Source: Geobacteraceae bacterium
GTDB taxonomy: Bacteria > Desulfobacterota > Desulfuromonadia > Geobacterales > Geobacteraceae
Length of the DNA stretch: 64,000 nt
Assembly: GCA_029975275.1 (NCBI GenBank)
Contig: JARKPN010000140.1
Coordinates: 56,908 to 120,907, forward strand
Reading direction: 5' to 3'
The translations under genes were made by a program, and so were the position numbers. Shown here piece by piece: positions 40,684-49,669 of the stretch. The notes under the pieces were generated by a model, which was not told the DNA's origin, made no database searches, and saw nothing but the letters and a program-made list of their open reading frames with translations. How positions within the stretch are numbered: position 1 is the first letter of the stretch; each line of letters opens with the position of its first letter.

Positions 40684-43122
40684 ATGGAAAAGGACGAACT
40701 CATTGCATGGGAAAACAAGTGCATCCAGGAGGAATCCCCCGAATGTACCTCGGCCTGCCCGCTCCATGTGGATGCCAGGCTTTTCCTGAAAGAGACTCGC
40801 AAGGGTGACTGGGACGCCGCCTATAAGGTCCTGAACAAGACCATGCCGTTTGCCGGCATCCTGGGACGCATATGCGATCATCCCTGCGAAGAGAGGTGCA
40901 AGCGGGGTTCCATTGGTGGTCCAATTGCCATCGGAGCCCTGGAGCGGTACTGTGTCGAGAGATTCACCGGGAAGAAAAGGGTTCAGCCCTTACCGCGAAA
41001 GAATCACCGCATCGCCGTGGTCGGAACGGGACTTGCCGGTGTAACCGCCGCTTGGGATCTTCTCAAAAAAGGGTTCGTCGTCACGGTTTTCGAATCAGGT
41101 GACCGTCTTGGCGGGTCTCTCTGGGATCTGCCGGAACAGATCCTTCCAAGGGAAGTCATCACTGAAGAATTCTCGGTATTTGAAGCCCTGAAGGCGGACG
41201 TCCGCCTCGGGACCCGGATTGACAAGGCTCTGTTCGAGCAGATCTGTGAGGAATACGAAGCAGTGATCCTCGACCGGGACTCGCTGCATGGAGTCGATCT
41301 TTCTCTCAAACTGGACAATGACGGCCTTATTGCCATTGACGCCGCGACAGGCGCTACCGAGAGGTCCGGAGTCTTCGCCGGCGGCGGCACCCGTTTTCGC
41401 GGTGGTTTCTCGCCGGTCATGGAAACGCTGGAAGGAAGGAAGCCGGCACTCTCCATCGAACGCCTGATGCAGAAAGTCGGACTGACCTTCGGCAGGGAAA
41501 ACGAGGGACCGTGCAGTACCCGGCTTTACACAAACATTGAGGAGATCGATCCTTTGCCGCGCGTCGTTGCCGCTGATACAGTCAAGGGGTATACCGAAGA
41601 AGAGGCGCGAAAAGAAGCGGAGCGCTGCATTCAGTGCGAATGTATGGAATGCGTCAAGAAATGTCTCTTCCTGGAACGCTACAGAGCGTATCCGAAAAAA
41701 TATGCGCGTGAGATCTTCAATAACGAACGCATTCTTTTAGGCGCTGCCCATCAGTATAATGTCTTCACCAATTCCTGCAGTACCTGCGGCCTCTGCGAGA
41801 CAGTCTGTCCAAACGATTTCTATATGGGAGACCTCTGCCTGGAGGCGCGTCGTACCATGCTGAAGCAGAAATTCATGCCGCCTTCATTCCACGAGTTCGC
41901 CCTTCAGGACATGGCGCACAGTAATAGTGAGCATTTTTCCCTTTCCCGGCACGAGCCGGGAAAGACGGAGAGCTCCTGGCTGTACTTTCCCAGTTGCCAG
42001 CTCTGCTCCACATCACCCGGTGAGGTGCTGACCTCGTACCGTTTCCTGAGGAACAAACTCTCCGGGGGCGTCGGCATCATGTTCCGTTGCTGTGGTGCGC
42101 CGGCCATGTGGGCAGGAAGGGACGACCTGTTCATTGAATCAATCAATGACATACGGAACGCGTGGGAACAAATGGGAAAACCCTGCATAATAACTGCCTG
42201 TTCCACCTGTGAAAGCATTTTCGGAGAACATCTTCCGGAAATGGAGACCGTATCGCTGTGGAAAGTTCTGGAAGATACCGGCCTTCCCGAAGGGGGGCCA
42301 TCAATAGCGGAAGCAGTGAAAAGCTCCACGGTTTCCATTGCCGACCCTTGCATAACACGCAACGTACCGGCGACACGGCAGAGTGTCAGGCGGATCGTAC
42401 AATCGCTCGGCATCACCATAGAAGAGCTTCCGTTGAGCAACGAAAAACCCGAATGCTGCGGATATGGCGGCCTTATGTACAATGCGAACCCGGAACTGGC
42501 GCGGGATGTCATAGCCCATCGCGCCCGGAGGGTACCGCCGCCGGTATTGACCAAGCCGTTTTCGCCGCCTGCCGGATGGTATCGCACCGGCCTGATGGAG
42601 GATACTGACACCGTCTACTATCACACGACCGTCAACGAGCATGATTACGTGGCCTACTGCGCCATGTGCCGGGACAACCTGGCTGCCCATGGCAAAAGGT
42701 CTGCCCACCTGATCGAGCTCGTCTTCCCGAATGTTGACGGCGCAGACCCGGCGGCGCGGGGATGGATTTCGTGGTCCGACCGCCGGGCGAACCGGGTCCG
42801 GGTCAAAGGGGAGCTTCTCCGTGAACTGGGAGAGAAGGGTGAGGTGCCCATGGAAGAGCATGAGAAAATCAGGCTGGACATTTCCGCCGAGGTGCTGAGG
42901 CGAATTGACGATCAGAGAATCCTGGAGGATGACATTCGCAAAGTGATTGACTATGCGGAAAAAAATCAAAAAAGGTTGCGGCACCGTGAGAGCGGAAACT
43001 ATCTGGCCTACTATCAGCCGGAGAACGTGACTTATTGGGTCGAGTACTCTCCCCACGGGGAAGGTTTTAAAATTCACAATGCATACTGTCATCGCATGAA
43101 GATTGTGGGGACCAAACGATGA
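40684..43122 (+). CDS. Pyridine nucleotide-disulfide oxidoreductase/dicluster-binding protein of the Mop cluster
   Basis: An 812-residue modular Fe-S protein. Residues ~15-95 are a GltD-type domain (CTSACPLHVDARLF, GRICDHPCEERCKRG). A short FAD-binding start follows (IAVVGTGLAGVTAAWDLLKKG) but the rest of the flavin fold is abbreviated. Two dicluster segments (CIQCECMECVKKC, CSTCGLCETVCPNDF) precede CCG-type cysteine motifs (FPSCQLC, CCGAPA, CSTCESIF, ADPCITR, CCGYGGLMY) like HdrB/HdrD. It corresponds to the dicluster-binding protein found beside Desulfovibrio DVU_1559 Mop. Likely role: pass electrons from the Mo enzyme to a disulfide or carrier. Confidence 0.85.
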   Translation: MEKDELIAWENKCIQEESPECTSACPLHVDARLFLKETRKGDWDAAYKVLNKTMPFAGILGRICDHPCEERCKRGSIGGPIAIGALERYCVERFTGKKRVQPLPRKNHRIAVVGTGLAGVTAAWDLLKKGFVVTVFESGDRLGGSLWDLPEQILPREVITEEFSVFEALKADVRLGTRIDKALFEQICEEYEAVILDRDSLHGVDLSLKLDNDGLIAIDAATGATERSGVFAGGGTRFRGGFSPVMETLEGRKPALSIERLMQKVGLTFGRENEGPCSTRLYTNIEEIDPLPRVVAADTVKGYTEEEARKEAERCIQCECMECVKKCLFLERYRAYPKKYAREIFNNERILLGAAHQYNVFTNSCSTCGLCETVCPNDFYMGDLCLEARRTMLKQKFMPPSFHEFALQDMAHSNSEHFSLSRHEPGKTESSWLYFPSCQLCSTSPGEVLTSYRFLRNKLSGGVGIMFRCCGAPAMWAGRDDLFIESINDIRNAWEQMGKPCIITACSTCESIFGEHLPEMETVSLWKVLEDTGLPEGGPSIAEAVKSSTVSIADPCITRNVPATRQSVRRIVQSLGITIEELPLSNEKPECCGYGGLMYNANPELARDVIAHRARRVPPPVLTKPFSPPAGWYRTGLMEDTDTVYYHTTVNEHDYVAYCAMCRDNLAAHGKRSAHLIELVFPNVDGADPAARGWISWSDRRANRVRVKGELLRELGEKGEVPMEEHEKIRLDISAEVLRRIDDQRILEDDIRKVIDYAEKNQKRLRHRESGNYLAYYQPENVTYWVEYSPHGEGFKIHNAYCHRMKIVGTKR

Positions 43123-43322
43123 ATTATTCGCATGAGGCGGAAGCCTGGAACTGTACCTCCTGTGGCGCGGGGCTCGTTGTCACCAAGGTCTTTTTTACCT
43201 ACATGAAGGGCAACTTCGAGGTGGATCTGCCCGCATGCCCGGAGTGCGGTCTGGTTCTGGTGCCTGAAGATCTGGTCCGGGGCAAGATGGTCGAGGCCGA
43301 GCGGATTCTGGAAGATAAGTAG
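43119..43322 (+). CDS. DVU_1557-like small redox protein
   Basis: A 67-residue protein with two zinc- or iron-binding knuckles, CTSC and CPEC, and a core resembling KGNFEVDLPACPECGLVLVPEDLV. It matches the small DVU_1557-type protein encoded beside Mop in Desulfovibrio. Its ATG overlaps the stop of the dicluster protein. It could be a rubredoxin-like electron carrier or a scaffold (inference). Confidence 0.8.
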   Translation: MNYSHEAEAWNCTSCGAGLVVTKVFFTYMKGNFEVDLPACPECGLVLVPEDLVRGKMVEAERILEDK

Positions 43323-43480
43323 TTTCCATTTGGGAAACACTTTCCCGAAATTGCCGGACTAACGCAAACAACGCTCGCTAAGGTTGCCGCATTCGCGACT
43401 TTTTGATAAAAGTCCCCTCCCTCTGGCGGTTGTCAAGGGCGGGGAAAATTTTTGCGGGTTCATAAGGTTGGGAGGATTTT

Positions 43481-44185
43481 TTGTGCCTTGACGGCTCATT
43501 AACGCCATTTTTCGGTATGGATGCGACTCTGCGGCCCGGGGGACTGCTGCTGACTGAGCGGGGGGTCTCATCATGCCGTCTTTCAACGGGTGCCCGCGTC
43601 CTGGACGTTGGTTGCGGTCCAGGGGCGACCGTGTCGTATCTCAGGAAGTATCACCATCTGCACGCAATCGGTATGGATCTGCGGGTCGCCCCCGCATGGA
43701 CCTCACACCGTGAAGGCGGTACACCGTTTTTCGTGGGGCTGGCCGAAGAGTTGCCGGTTCGGAGGGACAGTCTCGATGGAATCGTATGCGAGTGTGTCCT
43801 TTCACTGTTGCACGAACCGCATGGAGCCGTCATGGAGTTTGCGAGGGTCCTTCACGAAGAGGGTTGCCTTATAGTGAGCGATCTGTATGATCGCAGAGTC
43901 GCTTGTGATACCGTTGGTGCGAAGGGTGCTGCCTGTGAGGGACTGCCCGGCATCCGGACGCTGGGGGAGACGGAACGCATGATTTCAGAGGCGGGATTCC
44001 AGGTCCTCCTCCTGGAAGATCATACGACCTGCCTGAAGGAAATGGCGGCCCAGCAGCTGCTCAGCGGCGGCTCCCTGGATTGTTGCCCAGGTTTGCCCCC
44101 CGGCGTTCTCTCCAGAAGGGACGGAAAATCGTCCGCCATGCAGCCGCGATTGGGATATTACCTGCTGACGGCATGCAGGAGATAA
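43481..44185 (+). CDS. DVU_1556-like SAM-dependent methyltransferase
   Basis: A 234-residue class I methyltransferase. The SAM site is RVLDVGCGPGATVSYL near residue 45, with CECVLSLLHEP later. A TTG start at 43481 is supported by GGAGG five bases upstream and by MCLDGSLTPFF...LRPGGLLLTERG, which matches the family start; an ATG lies at 43517. It corresponds to DVU_1556 in the Desulfovibrio Mop cluster. The methyl acceptor is unknown; a role in cofactor or protein maturation is inferred from context. Confidence 0.8.
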   Translation: MCLDGSLTPFFGMDATLRPGGLLLTERGVSSCRLSTGARVLDVGCGPGATVSYLRKYHHLHAIGMDLRVAPAWTSHREGGTPFFVGLAEELPVRRDSLDGIVCECVLSLLHEPHGAVMEFARVLHEEGCLIVSDLYDRRVACDTVGAKGAACEGLPGIRTLGETERMISEAGFQVLLLEDHTTCLKEMAAQQLLSGGSLDCCPGLPPGVLSRRDGKSSAMQPRLGYYLLTACRR

Positions 44186-44230
44186 ACCTCAGGCAAACAT
44201 CACGGATTCAGGATAAAAGAGGAGACAACC

Positions 44231-44668
44231 ATGGACGATATGATGTTCCGCATGATGGACCTGAAGCACAAGGGGTTCTATTGCAGCCAGATCATGATGA
44301 TACTGGCCCTTGAGGCACAGGACAAGACCAACCCCGACCTGGTCCGCTCCATGGCGGGACTGGCTTTCGGCGTCGGCATAGGTGAGGTCTGTGGAGCCCT
44401 GACCGGCGGGGCATGCATTCTGTCGCTGTATGCCGCCAAGGGAACGGACGAGGATGAGGAACATTTCCGGCTGATGGGCATGCTCCATGAACTGGGGGAG
44501 TGGTTTCGTGAAACCTATGCAGGGGAGTACGGCGGCATAAGCTGTGACGCGATTTCGGAAGAGGGATCGCTGCGTAATGAAAGGTGCGGAGCCGTAGTTG
44601 CCGACACTTACCAGAAGGTCATTGAGATCCTGGTCGCAAACGATTTCGACCCCTCCGAGGGCAAGTGA
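44231..44668 (+). CDS. DVU_1555-like C-GCAxxG-C-C family protein
   Basis: A 145-residue redox-active or metal-binding protein of the C_GCAxxG_C_C type. Cysteines are at FYCSQ, GEVCGALTGGACIL, ISCDAI and NERCGAVV. The family often binds Fe-S or works in electron transfer. It matches DVU_1555 in position within the Mop cluster. GAGGAGACAACC precedes the ATG, and the stop overlaps the next start. Confidence 0.85.
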   Translation: MDDMMFRMMDLKHKGFYCSQIMMILALEAQDKTNPDLVRSMAGLAFGVGIGEVCGALTGGACILSLYAAKGTDEDEEHFRLMGMLHELGEWFRETYAGEYGGISCDAISEEGSLRNERCGAVVADTYQKVIEILVANDFDPSEGK

Positions 44669-46068
44669 TGTCCTGTCGCGAGTGTGGCGCTCCGACGGTA
44701 ACGTCCCGGTCACTGCAAGAAAGCTTATTCCCCATGCAGCTGACACCCTTGGAACCGTGGATCAAACAGAAGATAGGCTCTTCCGCTTCGGGCGCTGCGC
44801 TGCGCAAGGATCTCGACCTCTGGCAGTTGCGCAGGCTGCGCGAAACAGTGGACTACGCCCGTAGCCGAAGCCCTTTCTACGGACGGCTTCTGGACGGTAT
44901 CGAAGGAAGTGATCTGCATGAACTCCGGGACCTGTCGGCTCTCCCCTTTACCACTTCCGCAGATATCCAGGAGAACGACCTGCGCTTCCTCTGCGTATCC
45001 AGGGACGAAATCTCCAGGGTGGTGACCCTGAACACCTCGGGGACCACCGCGCGGGCCAAGCGGATACACTTCACCGAAGACGACCTGGAGCTTACCACCG
45101 ACCTGTTCCACCACGGCATGAAAGCCTTGGTGAACCCGGGCGGCAAGGTGCTCATACTGATGCCGGGAGAGCAGCACGGCAGTATCGGGGATCTGATGGT
45201 CAAGGCTCTGAGACGAATGGATGTTGAAGGTGTACCGCACGGGATCGTAAGAGACGAGGCAAAGGCGATCTCCGAGATAGCAGGGAAGGGGATAAACTGT
45301 CTTATCGGGATTCCGGTGCAGATCCTGGGTCTGGTGCGACACAGGGATGCCGCGGCCATTACCAAGGGGATGATCAGGAGCGTGCTGTTGAGCGCGGATT
45401 ACGTCCCTACGGCAATCGTACGGGAAATCAAAGACGCCTGGGGCTCGGCCGTGTTCAACCATTACGGAATGACCGAGATGGGCCTGGGCGCCGCGGTGGA
45501 CTGCCAGGCCCTGGCGGGCTATCATATCCGGGAGGCGGACCTGTTGTTCGAGGTTGTCGATCCGGATACCGGGCAGCCTGTGCCCGAGGGTGTAACAGGG
45601 GAGGTGGTATTCACCACCTTGACGCGGAAAGGGATGCCCCTGATCCGTTACCGGACCGGGGACCTTTCGCGCTTTATTCCGGAACCGTGCCCGTGCGGGA
45701 CCGCCCTGAAGCGGCTTGAATGGGTCAGGGGACGGCTCGAGGGGGGAGTCCGGCTGGGAGGCGGGTACGTCCTGACCGTGGCCGACCTGGACGAGGCACT
45801 GTTTCAGTTGCCGGGCCTGCTCAATTTCCAGATCGAGATCCAGGGAGACATGGGATCCGGCGTGTTGCAGGCGACCCTCTATACAGGCGATGCCCATCGA
45901 ACGGACCTGCGCCGTGACGCTCTGGGGATGCTGAAAAACATCCCGTCGGTCCGGGCTGCGGTCGATGCCGGCTTCCTCACCGTCCCGCCGGTCCGGACGA
46001 GCGCTGAAAACTGGATATCTACCGGAAGCATCAAGAGAAAAATCATTGACAGCAGGGAGGCGGGATAG
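44668..46068 (+). CDS. DVU_1553-like AMP-dependent CoA ligase (phenylacetate-CoA ligase-like)
   Basis: A 466-residue adenylate-forming protein related to PaaK. The phosphate loop is NTSGTTARAKRIHF, followed by YGMTEMGLGAAVDCQ and the hinge region YRTGDLSRF. The first ~20 residues carry a C-x-x-C pair (MSCRECGAP), which is unusual for the family. The start overlaps the upstream stop (TGATG); a GTG sits three bases earlier. It matches DVU_1553. It could activate the carboxylate made by Mop as an acyl-CoA, or act in cofactor maturation; neither is shown. Confidence 0.85.
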   Translation: MSCRECGAPTVTSRSLQESLFPMQLTPLEPWIKQKIGSSASGAALRKDLDLWQLRRLRETVDYARSRSPFYGRLLDGIEGSDLHELRDLSALPFTTSADIQENDLRFLCVSRDEISRVVTLNTSGTTARAKRIHFTEDDLELTTDLFHHGMKALVNPGGKVLILMPGEQHGSIGDLMVKALRRMDVEGVPHGIVRDEAKAISEIAGKGINCLIGIPVQILGLVRHRDAAAITKGMIRSVLLSADYVPTAIVREIKDAWGSAVFNHYGMTEMGLGAAVDCQALAGYHIREADLLFEVVDPDTGQPVPEGVTGEVVFTTLTRKGMPLIRYRTGDLSRFIPEPCPCGTALKRLEWVRGRLEGGVRLGGGYVLTVADLDEALFQLPGLLNFQIEIQGDMGSGVLQATLYTGDAHRTDLRRDALGMLKNIPSVRAAVDAGFLTVPPVRTSAENWISTGSIKRKIIDSREAG

Positions 46069-46073
46069 ATTCT

Positions 46074-47126
46074 ATGCTAAAACAACTTCAGGGTATATGT
46101 CACAGACTCGAGGATGGAGAAGCCCTGGTCCAGGTGACCATCATCAGGCACGCCGGCTCAACACCCCGCTCCGTGGGTTCCAAGATGTTCGTACGGCGGG
46201 ACGGTTCCGTCATCGGCTCCATCGGCGGGGGGCTGGTGGAGTTTCAGATGCAGGAGCTTGCCCGTCAGATCTTCGAGACCGGCAGGGCACGGATCGAAAC
46301 AGTAGACCTGACGGGTGAGGATGCGGCAACCACGGACAAGATGATCTGCGGCGGACGTCTTGAAGTGCTCCTCGAATACCTGTCGGCCGAGCCGGGGCAG
46401 AGCAAGGCGTTTCGCACGTTGGTGACCGCCCTTCAGGAATGTAAGAAGGGTTACCTGATCAAGGCGTTGGATATCAAGGGTGGTACTGTGTCGGAAATGG
46501 AGCGCTGTCTGGTGAGGAGAGATTCGGTGGTTTGCGGGGGCTTTGCCGGACCCGATTCCTGGATTCCGCTCCTTACCGGGGAGTCGGCACGCAAGAAGAG
46601 TCCCGTGATCGCCGAGGTGGAAGGGAAACGTTTCTTCGTGGAACCGACCTTTCTGCCGGGCACGGTCTACCTGTTCGGCGCGGGCCATGTGTCACGCCCC
46701 GTGGCCGATCTGGCGTCCATGGTCGGGTTCCAGACCGTGATCCTGGACGACAGGGCCGAGTTCGCCAACGAGGATCGCTTTCCCAAGGCGGACCGGATCA
46801 TTGTCGTCCCCTCCTATGATGATCTTTTTACCGACCTGGATATCGACCGGGACAGCTACCTGGTTATCGTTACCAGGGGACACCTGCACGACAAGACCGT
46901 CCTCGAACAGTCGCTCCGCACCAGGGCAGGCTACATCGGCATGATCGGCAGCAAGCGGAAGCAGCACCTGGTCTATGAGGAACTGCTCGGCAAGGGGTTC
47001 ACGAAAGAGGACCTGGAAAGGGTGTACAATCCCATCGGGCTGGACATCCATGCCGAGACACCCGAGGAGATAGCGGTCAGCATCGTGGCACAGCTCATCG
47101 ACGTAAGGTCCAGGATCGGGTATTGA
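46074..47126 (+). CDS. XdhC/CoxI family molybdenum-hydroxylase maturation protein
   Basis: A 350-residue XdhC-like protein. The N-terminal XdhC_CoxI domain shows VQVTIIRHAGSTPRSVGSKMFV and IGSIGGGLVEFQ; the C-terminal Rossmann domain shows LFGAGHVSRPVADLASMVGFQTVILDDR and GMIGSKRKQHLV. The family binds the Mo cofactor, helps add the terminal sulfido ligand and inserts it into xanthine oxidase-type enzymes, here Mop. It follows the ligase by five bases. Confidence 0.93.
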   Translation: MLKQLQGICHRLEDGEALVQVTIIRHAGSTPRSVGSKMFVRRDGSVIGSIGGGLVEFQMQELARQIFETGRARIETVDLTGEDAATTDKMICGGRLEVLLEYLSAEPGQSKAFRTLVTALQECKKGYLIKALDIKGGTVSEMERCLVRRDSVVCGGFAGPDSWIPLLTGESARKKSPVIAEVEGKRFFVEPTFLPGTVYLFGAGHVSRPVADLASMVGFQTVILDDRAEFANEDRFPKADRIIVVPSYDDLFTDLDIDRDSYLVIVTRGHLHDKTVLEQSLRTRAGYIGMIGSKRKQHLVYEELLGKGFTKEDLERVYNPIGLDIHAETPEEIAVSIVAQLIDVRSRIGY

Positions 47127-47133
47127 GGACGGG

Positions 47134-48261
47134 ATGAGTATTGCGGCCATAATACTGTCAGCCGGCTATTCGTCCCGCATGGGTGATGAATTCAAGCCGC
47201 TGCTCCCCTTCGGCGACGCAACCGTGCTGGAGCGGGATGTAGCCCTTTTCCGTGACGCAGGCATACTGGACGTTCGGGTCGTGATCGGTCATCGTGCAGC
47301 CGAATTGATGCCGCTGCTGGAGCGTCTCCAGGCCCGGCCGGTCATGAACGAACGTTATGCAGACGGCATGTTTTCATCCGTGACTGCCGGTGTCGCCAGC
47401 CTCGGGGATGAGGTCGAAGCGTTTTTCCTGCTTCCGGTCGACATTCCTCTGGTGCGGCGTCAGACCATCTCCCTGCTTGCCGATGCCTTCTGGAGGGGAA
47501 GCGGAAAGATCCTCTATCCCGTCTTTTCCGACAGGCGTGGCCACCCGCCGCTCATTTCTGCCTGCTATCGGGAAGAAATCATTGCCTGGACCGGCGAAGG
47601 GGGGCTGAAGTCGTTCCTTTCGCTGCATGACGCCGAAGCGGTGAACATCGCTACGAATGATGAGAGTATCCTGCTGGATATGGATACCATCGCGGAGTAT
47701 GACAGGCTCCGATCTACATGGCGGGAAAACGCGATCCCTTCGGCCGCGGAATGCGAACAACTCCTGGTTAAGACGTTCTCCGCCGAGATGCCGCTCCTGG
47801 AGCATTGCCGCAGAGTCGCAAGGTTGTCCGTTTTTCTGGCAAAAAAACTGAATGAGGCGGGCTGTCGTCTGGACGTTGACCTGATTGAAGCCGCGGCACT
47901 CCTGCATGACCTTGCGAAAGGGAAACAAAATCACGCGTCTGAGGCCGCCCGCATACTCGACTCGATGGGGTACGCCGATATCGCCAGGATCGTTGCCGCC
48001 CACATGGATATAACCGTGGACGCAGGCGGACCCATTGTGGGCGCTGAAGTCGTCTACCTGTCGGACAAGATGGTAAGCAGAAACCGGTGCGTTTCCGTCG
48101 AAGAACGTTTTGAAGCGCGTATCAGGTCCCATGCCGGCGATGCCGGGATCTGTAAAGAGGTCGCCTTGAGACTGGAAAACGCGTTGACCATAAGGAGCAA
48201 GATCGAGAGTGTCCTGGGACGGCCGCTGCACGAAATACTGGCCGAAAACGGGTTCATGTAA
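47134..48261 (+). CDS. DVU_1551-like NTP transferase with HD domain
   Basis: A 375-residue fusion. Residues 1-195 are a MocA/MobA-type nucleotidyltransferase (AAIILSAGYSSRMGDEFKPLLPFGDATVLE, then ADGMFSSVTAGVASL and PVDIPLVRRQT), which in MocA forms molybdopterin cytosine dinucleotide. Residues ~210-375 are an HD phosphohydrolase (AALLHDLAKGKQNHASEAA). It matches DVU_1551. It should make the MCD cofactor that Mop needs; the HD part may remove a pyrophosphate or nucleotide (inference). Confidence 0.88.
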   Translation: MSIAAIILSAGYSSRMGDEFKPLLPFGDATVLERDVALFRDAGILDVRVVIGHRAAELMPLLERLQARPVMNERYADGMFSSVTAGVASLGDEVEAFFLLPVDIPLVRRQTISLLADAFWRGSGKILYPVFSDRRGHPPLISACYREEIIAWTGEGGLKSFLSLHDAEAVNIATNDESILLDMDTIAEYDRLRSTWRENAIPSAAECEQLLVKTFSAEMPLLEHCRRVARLSVFLAKKLNEAGCRLDVDLIEAAALLHDLAKGKQNHASEAARILDSMGYADIARIVAAHMDITVDAGGPIVGAEVVYLSDKMVSRNRCVSVEERFEARIRSHAGDAGICKEVALRLENALTIRSKIESVLGRPLHEILAENGFM

Positions 48262-48279
48262 TGCCAAGGCGGACAGCTT

Positions 48280-48945
48280 ATGACCAATTACCTGGGTAAG
48301 CCTAAGCCGGGAAGCGCTCCGATCTATCTGCTGCGTCACGGGGATTCCAGGCCGGATGGGGTGAAACGCTATGTCGGCAGGACCGACCATCCCCTGAACG
48401 CCACCGGCCGGGCACAGACGGAGAGGTGGCGGACGGAGCTTTCCGGTATCCCCTTCCGTCGCTTTTTCTGCAGCACGCTGATCCGTTCGGATGAAACCGC
48501 AAGGATAATTAGGGGCGACAGCGGGGTTAGCGTCACGGCGCTGCCCGATCTCTGTGAAATTTCCATGGGACAGTGGGACGGTGTCCCCATGGAGGAGATA
48601 CGTCGTTCCTTCCCTGAGGAATATCGACGGCGCGGCGCTGACCCGGCCGGCCACGCTCCTCCCGGCGGAGAAAGCTTCATCGATCTGCGGGGCAGGGTGG
48701 TCCCGCTTTTCACGCGGCTGTTACGGGACGAAGAAGGGCCGATTCTGGTGGTGGGACACGCGGGTGTCAACCGGGTGATCCTGTGCCATTTGCTTGGCAT
48801 GCCCCTCGACAATATTTTTCGGCTTGGACAGGACTACGGCTGCATGAATATCATTGCAAGGGAGACAGGGACCTGTCGGGTTGAGGTCGTGAATTTCCGT
48901 CCGTGGTTCGGCTTTCCAGTCGACCGGGATCCACTCTTGAAATGA
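48280..48945 (+). CDS. Histidine phosphatase family protein
   Basis: A 221-residue phosphoglycerate-mutase-fold phosphatase. The catalytic LLRHGDSRPDG contains the phosphorylated histidine, and VVGHAGVNRVILCHLLG supplies the second histidine. It resembles alpha-ribazole phosphatases, but no cobalamin genes adjoin it. In this cluster it may dephosphorylate a cofactor intermediate. It is 18 bases after the NTP transferase gene. Confidence 0.85.
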   Translation: MTNYLGKPKPGSAPIYLLRHGDSRPDGVKRYVGRTDHPLNATGRAQTERWRTELSGIPFRRFFCSTLIRSDETARIIRGDSGVSVTALPDLCEISMGQWDGVPMEEIRRSFPEEYRRRGADPAGHAPPGGESFIDLRGRVVPLFTRLLRDEEGPILVVGHAGVNRVILCHLLGMPLDNIFRLGQDYGCMNIIARETGTCRVEVVNFRPWFGFPVDRDPLLK

Positions 48946-48967
48946 TGTCAGATCCGGAGCGAACAGC

Positions 48968-49669
48968 ATGCTAGATCCAGTCATACTATCCCTCAAAGTG
49001 GCCCTGGTGGCGGTGGCCCTGGTATTTGCGGTCGGGCTTGCGGTCTCGCGGGCCATGGCCCGCGGGGACTTTCCCGGCAAGAACGTGCTGGAATCGCTCA
49101 TCATCCTCCCCATGGTGCTCCCCCCCACGGTTCTGGGCTACGGTCTCCTGATCCTGCTGGGGAAGCGCGGTCCCGTCGGAGGGTTTCTGCTTGAGGCATT
49201 CGACTTCCAGTTGATCTTCACCTGGTGGGCTGCGGTCATAGCCTCGGCGGTGGTCTCCTTTCCCCTGATGTACCAAAGTGCCAAGGCCGCCTTTGCCGGG
49301 GTGGACGTCTCCCTGGAGCAGGCTGCCCGGACCCTGGGGGCCGGGGAGCTGAGGATCTTCCTGACGGTGACCCTTCCCCTGGCCTGGCCGGGGATACTGG
49401 CCGGGCTGGTGCTCTCCTTTGCCCGTGCCCTGGGGGAGTTCGGGGCGACCCTGATGGTGGCGGGGAACATCCCGGGCAAGACCCAGACCATTCCTCTGGC
49501 CATCTACTTCGCGGTGGAGAGCGGGGAGACGGCTGCGGCGCGGAACCTGGTGCTGATCATAACGCTCCTCTCCTTCGCCGTGGTTTTCTGGCTGAACTGG
49601 TGGAGCAGGCATAAGCTGCAGGTATGGAAAAAAGAAAGGGTCTCTCGTGCTGAAGGCGGAAATTCATAA
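48968..49669 (+). CDS. modB: Molybdate ABC transporter permease
   Basis: A 233-residue inner-membrane protein with about five helices. The motif LEQAARTLGAGELRIFLTVTLPLAWPGILAGLVLSFARALGEFGATLMVAGNIPGKTQTIPLAIY is diagnostic of ModB. It would move molybdate or tungstate delivered by a ModA protein. No modA lies in the window. The ATG follows GGAGCGAACAGC. It overlaps modC by 23 bases. Confidence 0.95.
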   Translation: MLDPVILSLKVALVAVALVFAVGLAVSRAMARGDFPGKNVLESLIILPMVLPPTVLGYGLLILLGKRGPVGGFLLEAFDFQLIFTWWAAVIASAVVSFPLMYQSAKAAFAGVDVSLEQAARTLGAGELRIFLTVTLPLAWPGILAGLVLSFARALGEFGATLMVAGNIPGKTQTIPLAIYFAVESGETAAARNLVLIITLLSFAVVFWLNWWSRHKLQVWKKERVSRAEGGNS

